Shown: positions 1 to 9,311, counted from the stretch's first letter. The stretch: 64,000 nucleotides of DNA from Pacificibacter maritimus (GCF_003814915.1 NZ_RKQK01000006.1:1-64000), one strand, 5' to 3'. The notes: generated by a model not told the origin, from the letters alone. Translations and numbers: made by a program.

Positions 1-38
1 TTAGACTGCTTTGAAGAAATTGTAAGTGCTTGATCGAT

Positions 39-109
39 CACAAGAATAAGAGCGAAATTTGACTTTTTCGTGAGTGCTTCAACGCGCAGATTGCTCAATA
101 TTTTTGCAC
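39..109. repeat. Direct repeat, copy 1 (left edge)
   Basis: These 71 bases match 716-786 at a constant offset of 677 with roughly nine mismatches and no gaps. Weaker similarity continues left to base 1 (compare ttagac at 1 and at 677). Copy 2 is the upstream region of the minus-strand gene at 248-586. Copy 1 is therefore probably the upstream region of a paralogue that lies off the left edge in the same orientation. Confidence 0.8.
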
Positions 110-183
110 GCTAATTCTAGCGCTTTAAGTGATCCAATAGTGGATCGCAGACGTAAATCGCCCGGAATATCCACCTGCCCAAC

Positions 184-208
184 AAAAAGACGACCCCGAA
201 GGGCCGCC
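184..208 (-). terminator. Intrinsic terminator of the small secreted protein gene
   Basis: Read on the minus strand, an 8-bp stem (GGCGGCCC / GGGTCGTC, with two G-T pairs) closes a TTCG tetraloop and is followed directly by TTTTT. It lies about 40 bases after the stop codon of the gene at 248-586 and separates it from whatever lies to the left. Confidence 0.8.
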
Positions 209-247
209 TAATCGTCGAGAGGGAGTTGGTATGAATTCTAAGGGCGC

Positions 248-586
248 TTAGTCGATACGCGCGATCTCTTCGAGCGCAGCATCAACGCTGCCTGTGTTCA
301 AAACAGCGACGACATCTTGGCTGATGTTGTTTTTCAACTGAACTTTAACGTTTGTGTTGGCGCCAGCGTGTACAGCTGCAGACCCCAAAAGTTCGCCGCG
401 GCCGTCTGCATTCAATTCGTAAACGTCAACTGTGCCAGCAGATGTTGCACGAACAAGGTCAAGAGAAACATATGATTTCAGATTTTGGTTTGGGTTAGCA
501 AAGATGTGGTCAGATGCGAATGCGGTTGAACCAGCACCAACAAGAACAGCAGCAGCAACGAGAGTTTTTACAGTAGAGTTAAACAT
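248..586 (-). CDS. Small secreted protein of unknown function
   Basis: The product is 112 residues. The N-terminus (MFNSTVKTLVAAAVLVGAGS, then TAFASDH) is a clear Sec signal peptide with a likely cut after AFA-S, leaving a mature protein of about 88 residues. The mature part has no cysteine and alternates short hydrophobic and polar stretches, which suggests a small beta-rich periplasmic or surface protein. AAGGACT lies at a good distance before the ATG. The gene has its own terminator (184-208), and its upstream region is duplicated at 39-109, so a tandem paralogue probably lies outside the window. I do not recognise the family and assign no function. Confidence 0.75.
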   Translation of the reverse strand: MFNSTVKTLVAAAVLVGAGSTAFASDHIFANPNQNLKSYVSLDLVRATSAGTVDVYELNADGRGELLGSAAVHAGANTNVKVQLKNNISQDVVAVLNTGSVDAALEEIARID

Positions 587-715
587 TTTATAGTCCTTTC
601 AAGACGCCATAATTTGACGCGTTTCCAATTTATTTGGCAGCAGGCCAACTGGCTTGTTTGCTGCCTTGTCGTTGGATTTAGACATATCGGCGAAAAATGT
701 AAGCCCCTGATAGTT

Positions 716-786
716 CACAAGAATAAGAGCGAAAATTGACTTTTATGTGAGTGCTTCAACGCGCATATAACTTTATTTTTTTGCAC
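716..786. repeat. Direct repeat, copy 2 (upstream of the secreted protein gene)
   Basis: This is the partner of 39-109 at an offset of 677. It lies 130-200 bases upstream of the start codon at 586 on the minus strand, where a promoter and operator would be expected. The best-conserved parts are cacaagaataagagcgaaa and gtgagtgcttcaacgcgca. Confidence 0.8.
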
Positions 787-847
787 AGACGGAAATCAGT
801 TCATGGCGCGTTTATGGTGATCAAGTTGTGCATATCGCCTGTCTGGA

Positions 848-1873
848 TCAAAACCATATCGCGCTGGATTGCATCGCTCGCACCACGCTAGGCTGGCCAG
901 AAACGCCCATATGCGCGAACAGTTGTTTTGATGTGCTGCGCGCTGTTTCGATTGTCCAGCCCAATGTTTCGGCGGCTTGCGCCAATGTAAGACCGTCACA
1001 AAGTGCGACCGCCAGACGGGCTTCGCTGCGATTGAGTGCAAAGACATCCATCACCCGCGATAAGGGCAGGTCGCGCGCCAGTTTAGGAAAACGCACACAT
1101 CCCACCACGACCATATCGCCACCATAATTCATCACCGACAAAATCATCTGAACATGTCCAGACGCAGACAGCCGCACAGCTTGCGGCGCGGTCTCGCCAG
1201 CGGCGATAGCATTCAAGGCGGCCCGCATCTGTTGCGCCGCTTCGGGATCAAGCAGTAGGCGCCCGTCTGCACTTGTTTTGATGCCTGCCACAGCTTCGAG
1301 CTGATCGGGCAATCCTTCTGCGGTGGCGGTCATCTGACCCGTTTGTGCAAATAGAATCCAAGCCGCACCTAGCGCCGCCGAGGTTTGCTGTGACAATGTA
1401 TTGTGAAGACGCGTGCGCATGAGCGCCTGCCAACCATGAACAGTCGGAGCAAGGTAGGGCAACAGATTGGACAAATGTTGGCTATCGGCTGCGCGAAAGT
1501 CATCCGCGCGCCGCCTAAGGGTCAAGATCCCCCATGCATCAGCACCATTGCGCCAGCGGATGGACCGCAACGGATGCGTTTGATCGAGACCACTGGGCAG
1601 ATCGGATTGCGAATAGACGCGACTGGTCCGCATTTTGTCGCTGGCTTGTATATCAACGGTCCCTAGGTCATCGCCCAACTGCCAGCGCTGCACGCCTGCG
1701 CTGTCAATCAGATGCAACTGCACTGTGTCCGCATGAGATATGCGCGCCAAAACCGATAGGAATCCTGTCCAATCTCCGACACCACCATCGACACCTGTTG
1801 CAGCTTGCCTGTCACTTGTTTGGCCGAGCGCGACGTTAAACAGCGCTGTAAGAAGTTGGGTTTCATCTGACAT
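848..1873 (-). CDS. LuxR-type helix-turn-helix transcriptional regulator
   Basis: The product is 341 residues. The C-terminal 60 or so (SEARLAVALCDGLTLAQAAE, then a second helix with TIETARSTSKQLFAHMG) form a LuxR/GerE-type DNA-binding domain. The N-terminal 250 residues match no sensor domain I can name and have no signal peptide or membrane segment, so it is a cytoplasmic one-component regulator with unknown input. It is transcribed divergently from cysD, with a CCCCCATATGGGGG palindrome in the 103-base gap, so it may regulate itself, cysD or both. The gene to its left is also on the minus strand but 260 bases away with a separate upstream region. Confidence 0.8.
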   Translation of the reverse strand: MSDETQLLTALFNVALGQTSDRQAATGVDGGVGDWTGFLSVLARISHADTVQLHLIDSAGVQRWQLGDDLGTVDIQASDKMRTSRVYSQSDLPSGLDQTHPLRSIRWRNGADAWGILTLRRRADDFRAADSQHLSNLLPYLAPTVHGWQALMRTRLHNTLSQQTSAALGAAWILFAQTGQMTATAEGLPDQLEAVAGIKTSADGRLLLDPEAAQQMRAALNAIAAGETAPQAVRLSASGHVQMILSVMNYGGDMVVVGCVRFPKLARDLPLSRVMDVFALNRSEARLAVALCDGLTLAQAAETLGWTIETARSTSKQLFAHMGVSGQPSVVRAMQSSAIWF

Positions 1874-1896
1874 CTGTCATCACCTTATCTGCATGA

Positions 1897-1910
1897 CCCC
1901 CATATGGGGG
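1897..1910. promoter_or_regulatory. Perfect palindrome between the LuxR-type regulator and cysD
   Basis: CCCCCATATGGGGG is an uninterrupted 14-bp palindrome, 24 bases from the regulator start and about 66 from the cysD start. Its symmetry and place between divergent genes suggest an operator for a dimeric regulator. Which protein binds it is not known. Confidence 0.45.
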
Positions 1911-1976
1911 GTGTGAAGTGATCTTGGCAAGGATAAATACGGACAACAGTTCATTTAGAAATAAGAGAGAGGGCCT

Positions 1977-2879
1977 ATGGCCAACAAAACCCTCACACAC
2001 CTTCAGCGTTTGGAAGCCGAGAGCATCCACATTATGCGTGAAGTCGTCGCCGAGACAGAAAACCCAGTCATGCTTTACAGCGTTGGCAAGGACAGTGCTG
2101 TCATGTTGCATTTGGCGAAAAAAGCCTTTTACCCATCGCCGCCGCCCTTTCCTTTGCTGCACGTAGATACAACTTGGAAGTTCCAAGAAATGTACAAACT
2201 GCGCGACAAAGCGGCCAAAGAGGCTGGCATGGAATTGCTGGTCTACCAAAACCCAGAAGCGCAAGAGCGTGGGATCAACCCGTTTGACCACGGCAGCTTG
2301 CACACAGATATGTGGAAGACAGAGGGCCTAAAACAGGCGCTTGATAAATACGGCTTTGATGCGGCCTTTGGTGGCGCGCGTCGCGACGAAGAAAAAGCGC
2401 GTGCAAAAGAGCGCGTCTTCTCTTTCCGCTCAGCCAATCACCGTTGGGATCCAAAAAACCAGCGCGCTGAATTGTGGAACATCTACAACGCACGCAAAGC
2501 CAAAGGCGAAAGCGTTCGTGTTTTCCCGATTTCCAACTGGACCGAATTGGACATCTGGCAGTACATCCACTTGGAAGGAATCGAAATCGTTCCTTTGTAT
2601 ATGTCTGCGATGCGCCCAACCGTTGTGCGTGATGGCTTGACCATTATGGTTGATGACGACCGTTTCCCGCTGAATGGCGAAGAACCTGTGATGCGCTCTG
2701 TGCGGTTCCGTACACTTGGGTGTTACCCGCTGACTGGCGCAGTGGAAAGTGAGGCCACGACATTGCCTGAGATCATTCAGGAAATGCTGTTGACCACAAC
2801 CTCCGAGCGGCAGGGCCGCGCCATCGACCACGATCAAGCGGCTTCGATGGAAAAGAAAAAGCAGGAAGGCTATTTCTAA
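1977..2879 (+). CDS. cysD: Sulfate adenylyltransferase subunit 2 (CysD)
   Basis: The product is 300 residues, the usual CysD length. It is the catalytic subunit of ATP sulfurylase and makes adenosine 5'-phosphosulfate (APS) from sulfate and ATP in the cytoplasm together with the CysN GTPase. The ATP-pyrophosphatase loop is at residues 35-40 (SVGKDS), followed by [10 protein letters not shown] and the [15 protein letters not shown] segment typical of CysD. It is followed after 57 bases by cysNC on the same strand, forming a two-gene operon. No APS/PAPS reductase or sulfite reductase lies nearby. Confidence 0.97.
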   Translation: MANKTLTHLQRLEAESIHIMREVVAETENPVMLYSVGKDSAVMLHLAKKAFYPSPPPFPLLHVDTTWKFQEMYKLRDKAAKEAGMELLVYQNPEAQERGINPFDHGSLHTDMWKTEGLKQALDKYGFDAAFGGARRDEEKARAKERVFSFRSANHRWDPKNQRAELWNIYNARKAKGESVRVFPISNWTELDIWQYIHLEGIEIVPLYMSAMRPTVVRDGLTIMVDDDRFPLNGEEPVMRSVRFRTLGCYPLTGAVESEATTLPEIIQEMLLTTTSERQGRAIDHDQAASMEKKKQEGYF

Positions 2880-2936
2880 GCGCTTTTTGCGCCCAAGATC
2901 GCCCTCTTTTTGCCCTTTCAGTTCAGGTGACTATTT

Positions 2937-4844
2937 ATGACGACCCCGGATCCTATCTATAAAACCGATGCTTTGATCGCTGAAAACATCGATCAGTATC
3001 TTGAAACACACCAGCATAAAACCATGCTGCGCTTTATCACTTGTGGTTCTGTCGATGACGGCAAATCCACTTTAATCGGTCGCTTGTTGTACGATTCAAA
3101 GATGATCTTTGAAGACCAACTTGCCACACTCGAAGCAGACAGCAAACGCTCTGGCACCCAAGGCGAAGAAATTGATTTCGCGCTTTTGGTTGACGGTTTG
3201 GCGGCTGAACGCGAGCAAGGCATCACCATCGATGTGGCCTACCGTTTCTTTGCCACTGAAAAGCGTAAATTCATCGTGGCTGATACGCCAGGTCATGAGC
3301 AATACACACGCAACATGGTGACAGGTGCGTCCACGGCTGACCTTGCTGTTATCTTGATCGACGCACGCAAAGGCATTTTGACCCAAACGCGCCGTCACAG
3401 CTATCTCGTGAAACTTCTGGGCATTCGCCACGTTGTTTTGGCTGTGAACAAAATGGATTTGGTCGATTACGATCAAGCCACATTCAACCAGATCGTTGCT
3501 GATTACCGCGAGTTTGCCGACACCATCGGCATCGAAGACTTCACAGCGATTCCGATTTCTGGCTTTAAAGGCGACAATATCACAGGCGCGAGTGAAAACA
3601 CGCCTTGGTATGAAGGCACAGCCTTGTTGCCGCATCTTGAAACAGTTTCTGTCGAAGATAGCCTAGAGCAAGCCGAGCCTTTCCGCATGCCTGTGCAGTG
3701 GGTGAACCGCCCGAACCTTGATTTCCGTGGTTTCTCTGGCTTGATCGCATCGGGCACAGTGCGCCCAGGTGATGAAATACGCGTTTTGCCATCGGGCAAA
3801 ACATCAACCATCGACAAGATCGTCACCTTTGACGGCGACCGCGACATGGCTGTTGCGGGTGAATCTGTCACGCTGACTTTGACCGATGAAATTGACTGTT
3901 CGCGCGGCCAAGTGATTGTCGCAGCGAAGTCTCCACTCGAAGTTGCGGATCAGTTCGAAAGCACATTGGTGTGGATGGACGAGCAAGAGCTTGTGCCTGG
4001 TCGTGCTTACTGGATGAAAATCGGGTCACAAACCGTTTCAGCCACCGTGCAAGAACCCAAGTACGAAGTGAATGTGAACACGCAAGAACACCTTGCATCG
4101 AAGACATTGGATCTGAATGCCATCGGCATCGCCAATATCACGACGGACCGTGAAATTCCTTTCGCATCCTACGATGAGTCACATGATCTTGGCGGCTTTA
4201 TTCTGATCGACAAGATCAGCAATCAAACGGTTGCCGCGGGCATGTTGCACTTCTCATTGCGTCGGGCGCAAAACGTACATTGGCAGGCCACTGATTTGGG
4301 CCGTGATCACCACGCCTCCATGAAGCACCAAAAAGCAGCGGTGCTTTGGCTGACAGGTCTGTCTGGGTCTGGCAAATCCACCATCGCCAATATCGTTGAG
4401 CAAAAACTGGCGCGGATGAACCGTCACACCTTCTTGCTGGATGGCGATAACGTGCGTCACGGATTGAACAAAGACCTTGGCTTTACCGAAGCGGACCGTG
4501 TGGAAAACATCCGCCGCGTTGGTGAAGTGGCCAAGTTGATGACGGATGCGGGTCTGATCGTGATCACCGCCTTCATCTCGCCTTACCGTTCAGAGCGTGA
4601 AATGGTGCGCTCTATGATGCAGCCAGGTGAATTTGTTGAAGTGTTTGTCGATACACCTTTGGAAGTGGCCGAAAGCCGCGATGTCAAAGGCCTGTATGCG
4701 AAAGCACGTGCGGGTGAGTTGAAAAACTTCACAGGCATCGACAGCCCTTATGAGCATCCTGAATCGCCAGACATGCGGATCGATACAACCGCAATGACGC
4801 CCGAAGAGGCGGCAGAGGCGATCATCGCGCGCCTTATCCCATAA
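2937..4844 (+). CDS. cysNC: Bifunctional sulfate adenylyltransferase subunit 1 / APS kinase (CysNC)
   Basis: The product is 635 residues and fuses two enzymes. Residues 1 to about 440 are the CysN GTPase with G1 GSVDDGKST (37-45), G3 [12 protein letters not shown] (near 116) and G4 NKMD (near 172), which drives APS synthesis by CysD. Residues from about 460 are APS kinase with the P-loop GLSGSGKST (near 472), which phosphorylates APS to PAPS. The product PAPS can feed sulfate reduction or act as sulfate donor to sulfotransferases. The fused form is common in alphaproteobacteria. A strong terminator follows the stop codon. Confidence 0.97.
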   Translation: MTTPDPIYKTDALIAENIDQYLETHQHKTMLRFITCGSVDDGKSTLIGRLLYDSKMIFEDQLATLEADSKRSGTQGEEIDFALLVDGLAAEREQGITIDVAYRFFATEKRKFIVADTPGHEQYTRNMVTGASTADLAVILIDARKGILTQTRRHSYLVKLLGIRHVVLAVNKMDLVDYDQATFNQIVADYREFADTIGIEDFTAIPISGFKGDNITGASENTPWYEGTALLPHLETVSVEDSLEQAEPFRMPVQWVNRPNLDFRGFSGLIASGTVRPGDEIRVLPSGKTSTIDKIVTFDGDRDMAVAGESVTLTLTDEIDCSRGQVIVAAKSPLEVADQFESTLVWMDEQELVPGRAYWMKIGSQTVSATVQEPKYEVNVNTQEHLASKTLDLNAIGIANITTDREIPFASYDESHDLGGFILIDKISNQTVAAGMLHFSLRRAQNVHWQATDLGRDHHASMKHQKAAVLWLTGLSGSGKSTIANIVEQKLARMNRHTFLLDGDNVRHGLNKDLGFTEADRVENIRRVGEVAKLMTDAGLIVITAFISPYRSEREMVRSMMQPGEFVEVFVDTPLEVAESRDVKGLYAKARAGELKNFTGIDSPYEHPESPDMRIDTTAMTPEEAAEAIIARLIP

Positions 4845-4863
4845 GGCATTGCGCAAAAATAGA

Positions 4864-4900
4864 CCCCCAAACCTGCCAGTCGGGTTTGGGGGCTTTTTTT
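4864..4900 (+). terminator. Intrinsic terminator of cysD-cysNC
   Basis: CCCCCAAACC (4864-4873) pairs perfectly with GGTTTGGGGG (4883-4892), with a 9-base loop and CTTTTTTT directly after. It lies 20 bases past the cysNC stop codon and before the convergent SorC-type regulator gene. Confidence 0.92.
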
Positions 4901-4917
4901 ATTGTATTTATTGAATT

Positions 4918-5874
4918 TTACTTGCTGTCTGTCAGGCGCTCAGCAGTGAATTTGTCTGTGATCAACAGGTCAATGATACCCGTTTTGAGTGCCGCGCGAA
5001 TTGCGTCGGTTTTCGCTTGGCCGCCTGCAAGGGCAATAACACGATCAACGTCCTTTTGCGCTTCCAAGGTCATACCGATAACGCGTTCGTCCAAGGGCGT
5101 TTTGACAAAAGCACCATCCGCATCAAAGAACCGCAAACTAATTTCACCGATCCCGCCCGCGTCTTTTATCTCTTCCAATTCACGCGATGAAAACACGTTG
5201 CCACTGCGCGCCAGCATGGTCGAAGGTTCGATCGCACCGATGCCCACGATAGTTAAGCTAAGTTTGCCAAACATATCCATCGTTTCACGCACATAAGGAT
5301 CGCTGAGCAAAACCAGCTTTGCTTCGCGTGATTGCGCAACACCTGGCGCGTTCAGCAAATGTGCTTCGGCACCCGTCAGGCGGGCAAGGCGTGAGGTCAG
5401 CTGCGTGGCATGGGTTTGCACGGTAGGATCGCCAACGCCGCCCATGATTTGTACCACATAGCGCGCTTTGCCGTTTTTCATCGGGTGGATATTATCAACC
5501 ATCTTCAAGATGGTTTCAGACCAACTGGATACCCCGATAATTTCGCCAGTTTGCAAGGTGGCCTCAAGAAAATGCGCTGCCGCCTCGCCAATGCGCGCCA
5601 TGATCGCCCCGTCGCGATCCTCTGAACATTCCACAACAATCGCTTCGGACAGACCATAATTTTGCCGCAAGGCCGCTTCGAGTTCAGCATAGGTGCCAGA
5701 AGGGGAGACAACCGTGGTGCGCACGATTTCTTCGTCTTGCGCTTTCTTCAGCATGCGTGAAACTGTTGCCTGCGAAATACGCAGGTGTTGTGCGATGCTG
5801 GCTTGGCGTTGCCCATCGACATAATACATCTGCGCGACACGGGCGATAAGGCGAAGCTCGTTGGTACGCGACAT
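4918..5874 (-). CDS. SorC/DeoR-type sugar-responsive transcriptional regulator
   Basis: The product is 318 residues, normal for the SorC family. The N-terminal winged helix (YYVDGQRQASIAQHLRISQ, then ATVSRMLKKA) is followed by a sugar-phosphate-binding domain starting near residue 60 with a GVSSW segment. Members bind a phosphorylated sugar intermediate and repress or activate the adjacent catabolic operon. AAGGGG lies seven bases before the ATG. The gene follows the FGGY kinase gene on the same strand, with a near-palindrome GTGAATA-TT-TATTCAC between them and related half-sites in the divergent promoter at 9154-9342. It is the likely regulator of the whole 5.9-14.5 kb module. Confidence 0.92.
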   Translation of the reverse strand: MSRTNELRLIARVAQMYYVDGQRQASIAQHLRISQATVSRMLKKAQDEEIVRTTVVSPSGTYAELEAALRQNYGLSEAIVVECSEDRDGAIMARIGEAAAHFLEATLQTGEIIGVSSWSETILKMVDNIHPMKNGKARYVVQIMGGVGDPTVQTHATQLTSRLARLTGAEAHLLNAPGVAQSREAKLVLLSDPYVRETMDMFGKLSLTIVGIGAIEPSTMLARSGNVFSSRELEEIKDAGGIGEISLRFFDADGAFVKTPLDERVIGMTLEAQKDVDRVIALAGGQAKTDAIRAALKTGIIDLLITDKFTAERLTDSK

Positions 5875-5892
5875 ATATTAGCCCCTTCTAAC

Positions 5893-5908
5893 GTGAATAT
5901 TTATTCAC
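5893..5908. promoter_or_regulatory. Candidate operator of the SorC-type regulator
   Basis: GTGAATA (5893-5899) and TATTCAC (5902-5908) are exact inverted arms around TT. The site lies 19 bases before the regulator start codon and touches the kinase stop codon. GTGAATATTTAT occurs again at 9312-9323 in the promoter of the transporter genes, which supports binding by the same protein. Confidence 0.65.
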
Positions 5909-7371
5909 TAAACGCTTTGCACCGTTCGGGCAATAGCCTTTCTCCACCGCGCAATGTCATCACTGCGCTGCAACGCGGGCAGATTGGCTGCGATCTGTGT
6001 TCCATGCCGCCCCAAGTTTGCCACTGTGGGGATGTCAGCCCAAAAACCTGTGGCCAAACCAGCCAAATAAGCCGCACCAATAGCAGAGGCTGAAGAGTTC
6101 TCCGATTGAATCACTGAATGGTCCAAATAATTCGCAACAAGCTGCATCAGAAACCCGTTATTGCTGGGGCCTCCATCTACGAAGAGGCGCCCAAAGTCTT
6201 GCGACGTCTGCGCCATAATTTCGAACACATCTTGCACCTGAAAGGCCATGCTCTCTGCGGCTGCCCGCGCTACTTGCGCAGGACCAGCCCCAAAAGACAG
6301 CCCGCAAATCAGACCTTGAGCCTCGGCGTCCCAATGGGGTGCGCCCAGACCAACATGGGCAGGCACCAAAGACACCCCGCCCGCGTCAGGCACTGATTGC
6401 GCCAATTCCAGCAAGGCTTCTATATTTTCCAATCCCAACAGTTTGGCAGCCCATGGCAATATGGAAGCACTCACGAGAATATTGCCTTCCAGCGCATAGG
6501 TTGGCCTGCCGCCAATAGACCAAGCGATGGTTGTGGTGATGCCTTTTGGGGGCGCAACAAATCTGGGCAAGGTCGTCATAACAGACGACCCTGTGCCAAA
6601 TGTGATCTTGCCATCGCCACTGTCAAAAGCCCCATGACCAAACAAAGCCGCATGTGAATCACCTATAGCCGACGCAATAGGAATGCCGTCAGGCAATCCT
6701 TGCACGCCTTTGGTGACGCCAAAAATATGCGATGAATCGTGAACCTTTGGCAGGATTGACATATCCACGCCAAACAGATCACACAGAGCATCGTCCCACT
6801 TTTGATCCACCAGATTAAACAATTGCGTGCGGGCCGCATTTGAACTGTCAGTGGCGTGAACTTGATGGCCAGAAAGTTTCCAGATCAACCAACTGTCAAC
6901 GGTGCCGATGCAGACATCAGTCTGGGGCGCAGCATGGTTTTGCACCAACCAAGCGGCCTTGGTGGCAGGAAACATAGGATCAAGCGGCAAACCTGTTTTA
7001 GCGATCACATCGGCTTCATGCCCCGCAGCTTTAAGCGCCTCGCATTGCGCAGCCGTGCGGCGGCATTGCCATGATATAACAGGGCCAAGCGGCGCACCTG
7101 TGACCCTGTCCCAAATCAAAATAGATTCCCGTTGGTTGGAAATACCAAGGGCTGTGATCTGTGTGTCAGGCGCTTTTGCCAGACAGGCCGCAATCGCTTT
7201 TTGCGTTGCGATCCAGATCTGTTCTGCATCTTGCTGCACCCAACCCGCTTGCGGGTGTTCAATGGGCACGGGGGCAGATCCGCTGGAGATGATTTGGCCA
7301 GCTTGCGACACAAGCACCGCTTTGGAATTGGTGGTGCCTTCATCGATGGCAAGAATAGCCTGATCTGCCAT
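5908..7371 (-). CDS. FGGY-family carbohydrate kinase
   Basis: The product is 487 residues. It opens with the FGGY ATP-binding motif IDEGTTNSKAVLV and has the C-terminal segment FVDGGPSNNGFLMQLVANYL of that family. It phosphorylates a sugar or polyol in the cytoplasm with ATP. It starts four bases after the transketolase C-subunit gene ends, so the two are co-transcribed. With a ketose-consuming transketolase downstream in the pathway and two sugar-alcohol-type dehydrogenases across the promoter, the substrate is most likely a ketose such as xylulose or apulose. Sequence alone does not separate these from glycerol or ribulose, so no symbol is given. Confidence 0.9.
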   Translation of the reverse strand: MADQAILAIDEGTTNSKAVLVSQAGQIISSGSAPVPIEHPQAGWVQQDAEQIWIATQKAIAACLAKAPDTQITALGISNQRESILIWDRVTGAPLGPVISWQCRRTAAQCEALKAAGHEADVIAKTGLPLDPMFPATKAAWLVQNHAAPQTDVCIGTVDSWLIWKLSGHQVHATDSSNAARTQLFNLVDQKWDDALCDLFGVDMSILPKVHDSSHIFGVTKGVQGLPDGIPIASAIGDSHAALFGHGAFDSGDGKITFGTGSSVMTTLPRFVAPPKGITTTIAWSIGGRPTYALEGNILVSASILPWAAKLLGLENIEALLELAQSVPDAGGVSLVPAHVGLGAPHWDAEAQGLICGLSFGAGPAQVARAAAESMAFQVQDVFEIMAQTSQDFGRLFVDGGPSNNGFLMQLVANYLDHSVIQSENSSASAIGAAYLAGLATGFWADIPTVANLGRHGTQIAANLPALQRSDDIARWRKAIARTVQSV

Positions 7372-7375
7372 ATAC

Positions 7376-8335
7376 TTAGGCCTTTCGTTTTAAGAGGGCT
7401 TGGGCGCTATTTGCGATGGCTGTCGGCGACATGCCAAAATCATCCAAAAGCGCATTGGCTGACGCTGTATGCGCAAAGACACCCGGCACACCAAGACGGC
7501 ACATTGGCACAGGTTGCCTGTCCACAACAACTTCTGCAACCGCACTGCCCAAACCCCCAAAGGTGGTATGTTCTTCGCATGTCACAATCGCGCCTGTTTC
7601 ACGCGCAGCGGCGACAATCGCATCCGCATCGATAGGGCGCACTGTTGCCATGTTCAACACCCGCACCGAAATACCCTGTTCTTTCAAAAGAGCGGCAGCC
7701 ATCATCGCGCGATGCGTCAAAACACCGTTGGCGATTATGGTAAGGTCGCCACCATCTTGCAACATATCCGCACGCCCGACCACAAATTCATGGGTCTGTG
7801 AAAACAAATCAGGCACGCCGACACGGCTAAGGCGCAAGAAACACGGGCCATCATGAGCAGCGGCCCATCTGATCGCTGCAGCGGTTTCATGACGATCTGC
7901 AGGGGCAATCACAGGAATGTTTGGCAAAGCTCTGATCCAGGCGAAATCTTCGATGGAATGATGCGTGGGGCCAAGTTCGCCGTATGCCATTCCAGAACTG
8001 ATGCCGACAAGTTTCACATTGGTTTGCGAATAGGACACATCGGCTTTGATCTGTTCGAGCGCGCGCCCAGTCAAAAAGGGAGAGGCCGCACAGACAAATG
8101 GGATCTTACCTGCATTGGCCAAACCCGCACCAACACCCACCATATTTTGTTCTGCGATGCCGACATTGATCAGGCGTGTGGGAAACTTGTCTTTAAAGCC
8201 CCCCAGCTTGGATGATCCAACGGAATCATTGCACACGGCGACGATATTTTCGTTGGTTTCGCCGACTGTTTCTAGGACGTTTGTGAATGCATCGCGGCAA
8301 TCATGCAATTTTGCATCTTGAAATGGATTGGTCAT
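7376..8335 (-). CDS. Transketolase, C-terminal subunit (split enzyme)
   Basis: The product is 319 residues and carries the pyrimidine-binding and C-terminal domains of transketolase. Recognisable segments are RLINVGIAEQNMVGVGAGLA, with the thiamine-activating glutamate in IAEQN, and GPTHHSIEDFAWIRALP. It needs the N-terminal subunit encoded just upstream (8332-9153); the genes overlap by four bases (ATGA), so translation is probably coupled. Split transketolases are a known variant, and some act on unusual ketose phosphates such as apulose 4-phosphate rather than in the pentose phosphate pathway. The linked kinase and transporter point to a dedicated catabolic role. Confidence 0.93.
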   Translation of the reverse strand: MTNPFQDAKLHDCRDAFTNVLETVGETNENIVAVCNDSVGSSKLGGFKDKFPTRLINVGIAEQNMVGVGAGLANAGKIPFVCAASPFLTGRALEQIKADVSYSQTNVKLVGISSGMAYGELGPTHHSIEDFAWIRALPNIPVIAPADRHETAAAIRWAAAHDGPCFLRLSRVGVPDLFSQTHEFVVGRADMLQDGGDLTIIANGVLTHRAMMAAALLKEQGISVRVLNMATVRPIDADAIVAAARETGAIVTCEEHTTFGGLGSAVAEVVVDRQPVPMCRLGVPGVFAHTASANALLDDFGMSPTAIANSAQALLKRKA

Positions 8336-9153
8336 TTGCTGGCCTCCTCAAGCTCTTTTAGGGCCTGTTCATATTGGGCTTGGTTGGGAACTTTGTGGTG
8401 CCATGCGACATTGTCAGACATAAAGGAAATGCCTTGCCCTTTGTTGGTATGGGCGACGATGCACTTGGGTTTACCCGCGGTGATCGTATCTGGCGACAAA
8501 GCAGCACAGATCTGATCCATATCGTGTCCGTCGATTTCTTCGACAGCCCAGCCAAAGGCCTCAAGCTTGGGCACCAATGGCGCGATGTTATTGGTGTCTT
8601 CCAATCTCGCGCCTTGTTGCAAACGGTTATGGTCAATGATCAAAGTCAGGTTGTCTAATTTGAATTGCGCGGCCGCCATAATGGCTTCCCAGTTCGACCC
8701 TTCTTGCATTTCGCCGTCGCCTGTAATGACAAATGTGCGCCAGTCGTCTCCGTTCAGCTTTGCGCCCGTGGCCATGCCGACACCGATAGGCAACCCGTGC
8801 CCAAGTGGCCCTGTGTTGGTTTCAACACCTGGGATTTTCACGCGATTTGGGTGACCGTTTAGGCGCGAATTGGGCTGAAGAAATGTTGAAATTTCTTCTT
8901 TGGGAATAAACCCCTTTTCCGCCAATACGACATAAAGCGCGAGCGCGGTATGCCCCTTACTAAGCACCAAACGATCACGTTTGGGATCAAGAGGGGATTT
9001 CGGGTCGACCGACATGGTGTCGAAATACAATGCGGTCAGGATATCCATCACCGACATTTCGCCACCAATGTGGCCAGCGCCCGCTTCAAAGACGCCCCTA
9101 AGATCACGGGCACGGTTTCGATTGGCGAGTTTGCTGAGCTCTGTTGGGGTCAT
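8332..9153 (-). CDS. Transketolase, N-terminal subunit (split enzyme)
   Basis: The product is 273 residues and carries the thiamine diphosphate-binding half. It has GAGHIGGEMSVMDILTALYF near residue 25, the SKGHTALALY segment, and the GDGEMQEGSNWEA motif near residue 145 that binds the diphosphate through Mg2+. It is the first gene of the minus-strand operon (N-subunit, C-subunit, kinase, possibly regulator). It is divergent from the ABC permease gene across a 189-base promoter region containing candidate SorC-family sites. Confidence 0.93.
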   Translation of the reverse strand: MTPTELSKLANRNRARDLRGVFEAGAGHIGGEMSVMDILTALYFDTMSVDPKSPLDPKRDRLVLSKGHTALALYVVLAEKGFIPKEEISTFLQPNSRLNGHPNRVKIPGVETNTGPLGHGLPIGVGMATGAKLNGDDWRTFVITGDGEMQEGSNWEAIMAAAQFKLDNLTLIIDHNRLQQGARLEDTNNIAPLVPKLEAFGWAVEEIDGHDMDQICAALSPDTITAGKPKCIVAHTNKGQGISFMSDNVAWHHKVPNQAQYEQALKELEEASK

Positions 9154-9186
9154 TTTTCGGCCTCTGCATAATTATTCGTCCATCAT

Positions 9187-9200
9187 TATTCATGCGAATA
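9187..9200. promoter_or_regulatory. Inverted repeat in the divergent promoter of the polyol module
   Basis: TATTC (9187-9191) and GAATA (9196-9200) are inverted arms around ATGC. They share the TATTC/GAATA core with the candidate operator at 5893-5908. The site lies between the divergent transketolase and permease genes, near the transketolase start. Confidence 0.45.
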
Positions 9201-9311
9201 GCCAAACGTCAAGTGAGATTCTCAGAAATTTCTTTATGCCATTTTTGCAAATTTCCACTCTTGGCAAGCTTGACAGATGAAAATACCTCAGCTAGGCATT
9301 TTTCATCAAGT

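Noticed and set aside
131-146. GATCCA-ATAG-TGGATC inverted repeat at the left edge
   Set aside because: Short arms, no link to a gene start and no second copy; could arise by chance.
2275-3635. Long open frames on the minus strand inside cysD and cysNC (for example 2430-2837 and 3096-3635)
   Set aside because: They lie opposite strongly conserved enzymes, have no ribosome-binding site and no family resemblance; they are shadows of the real genes.
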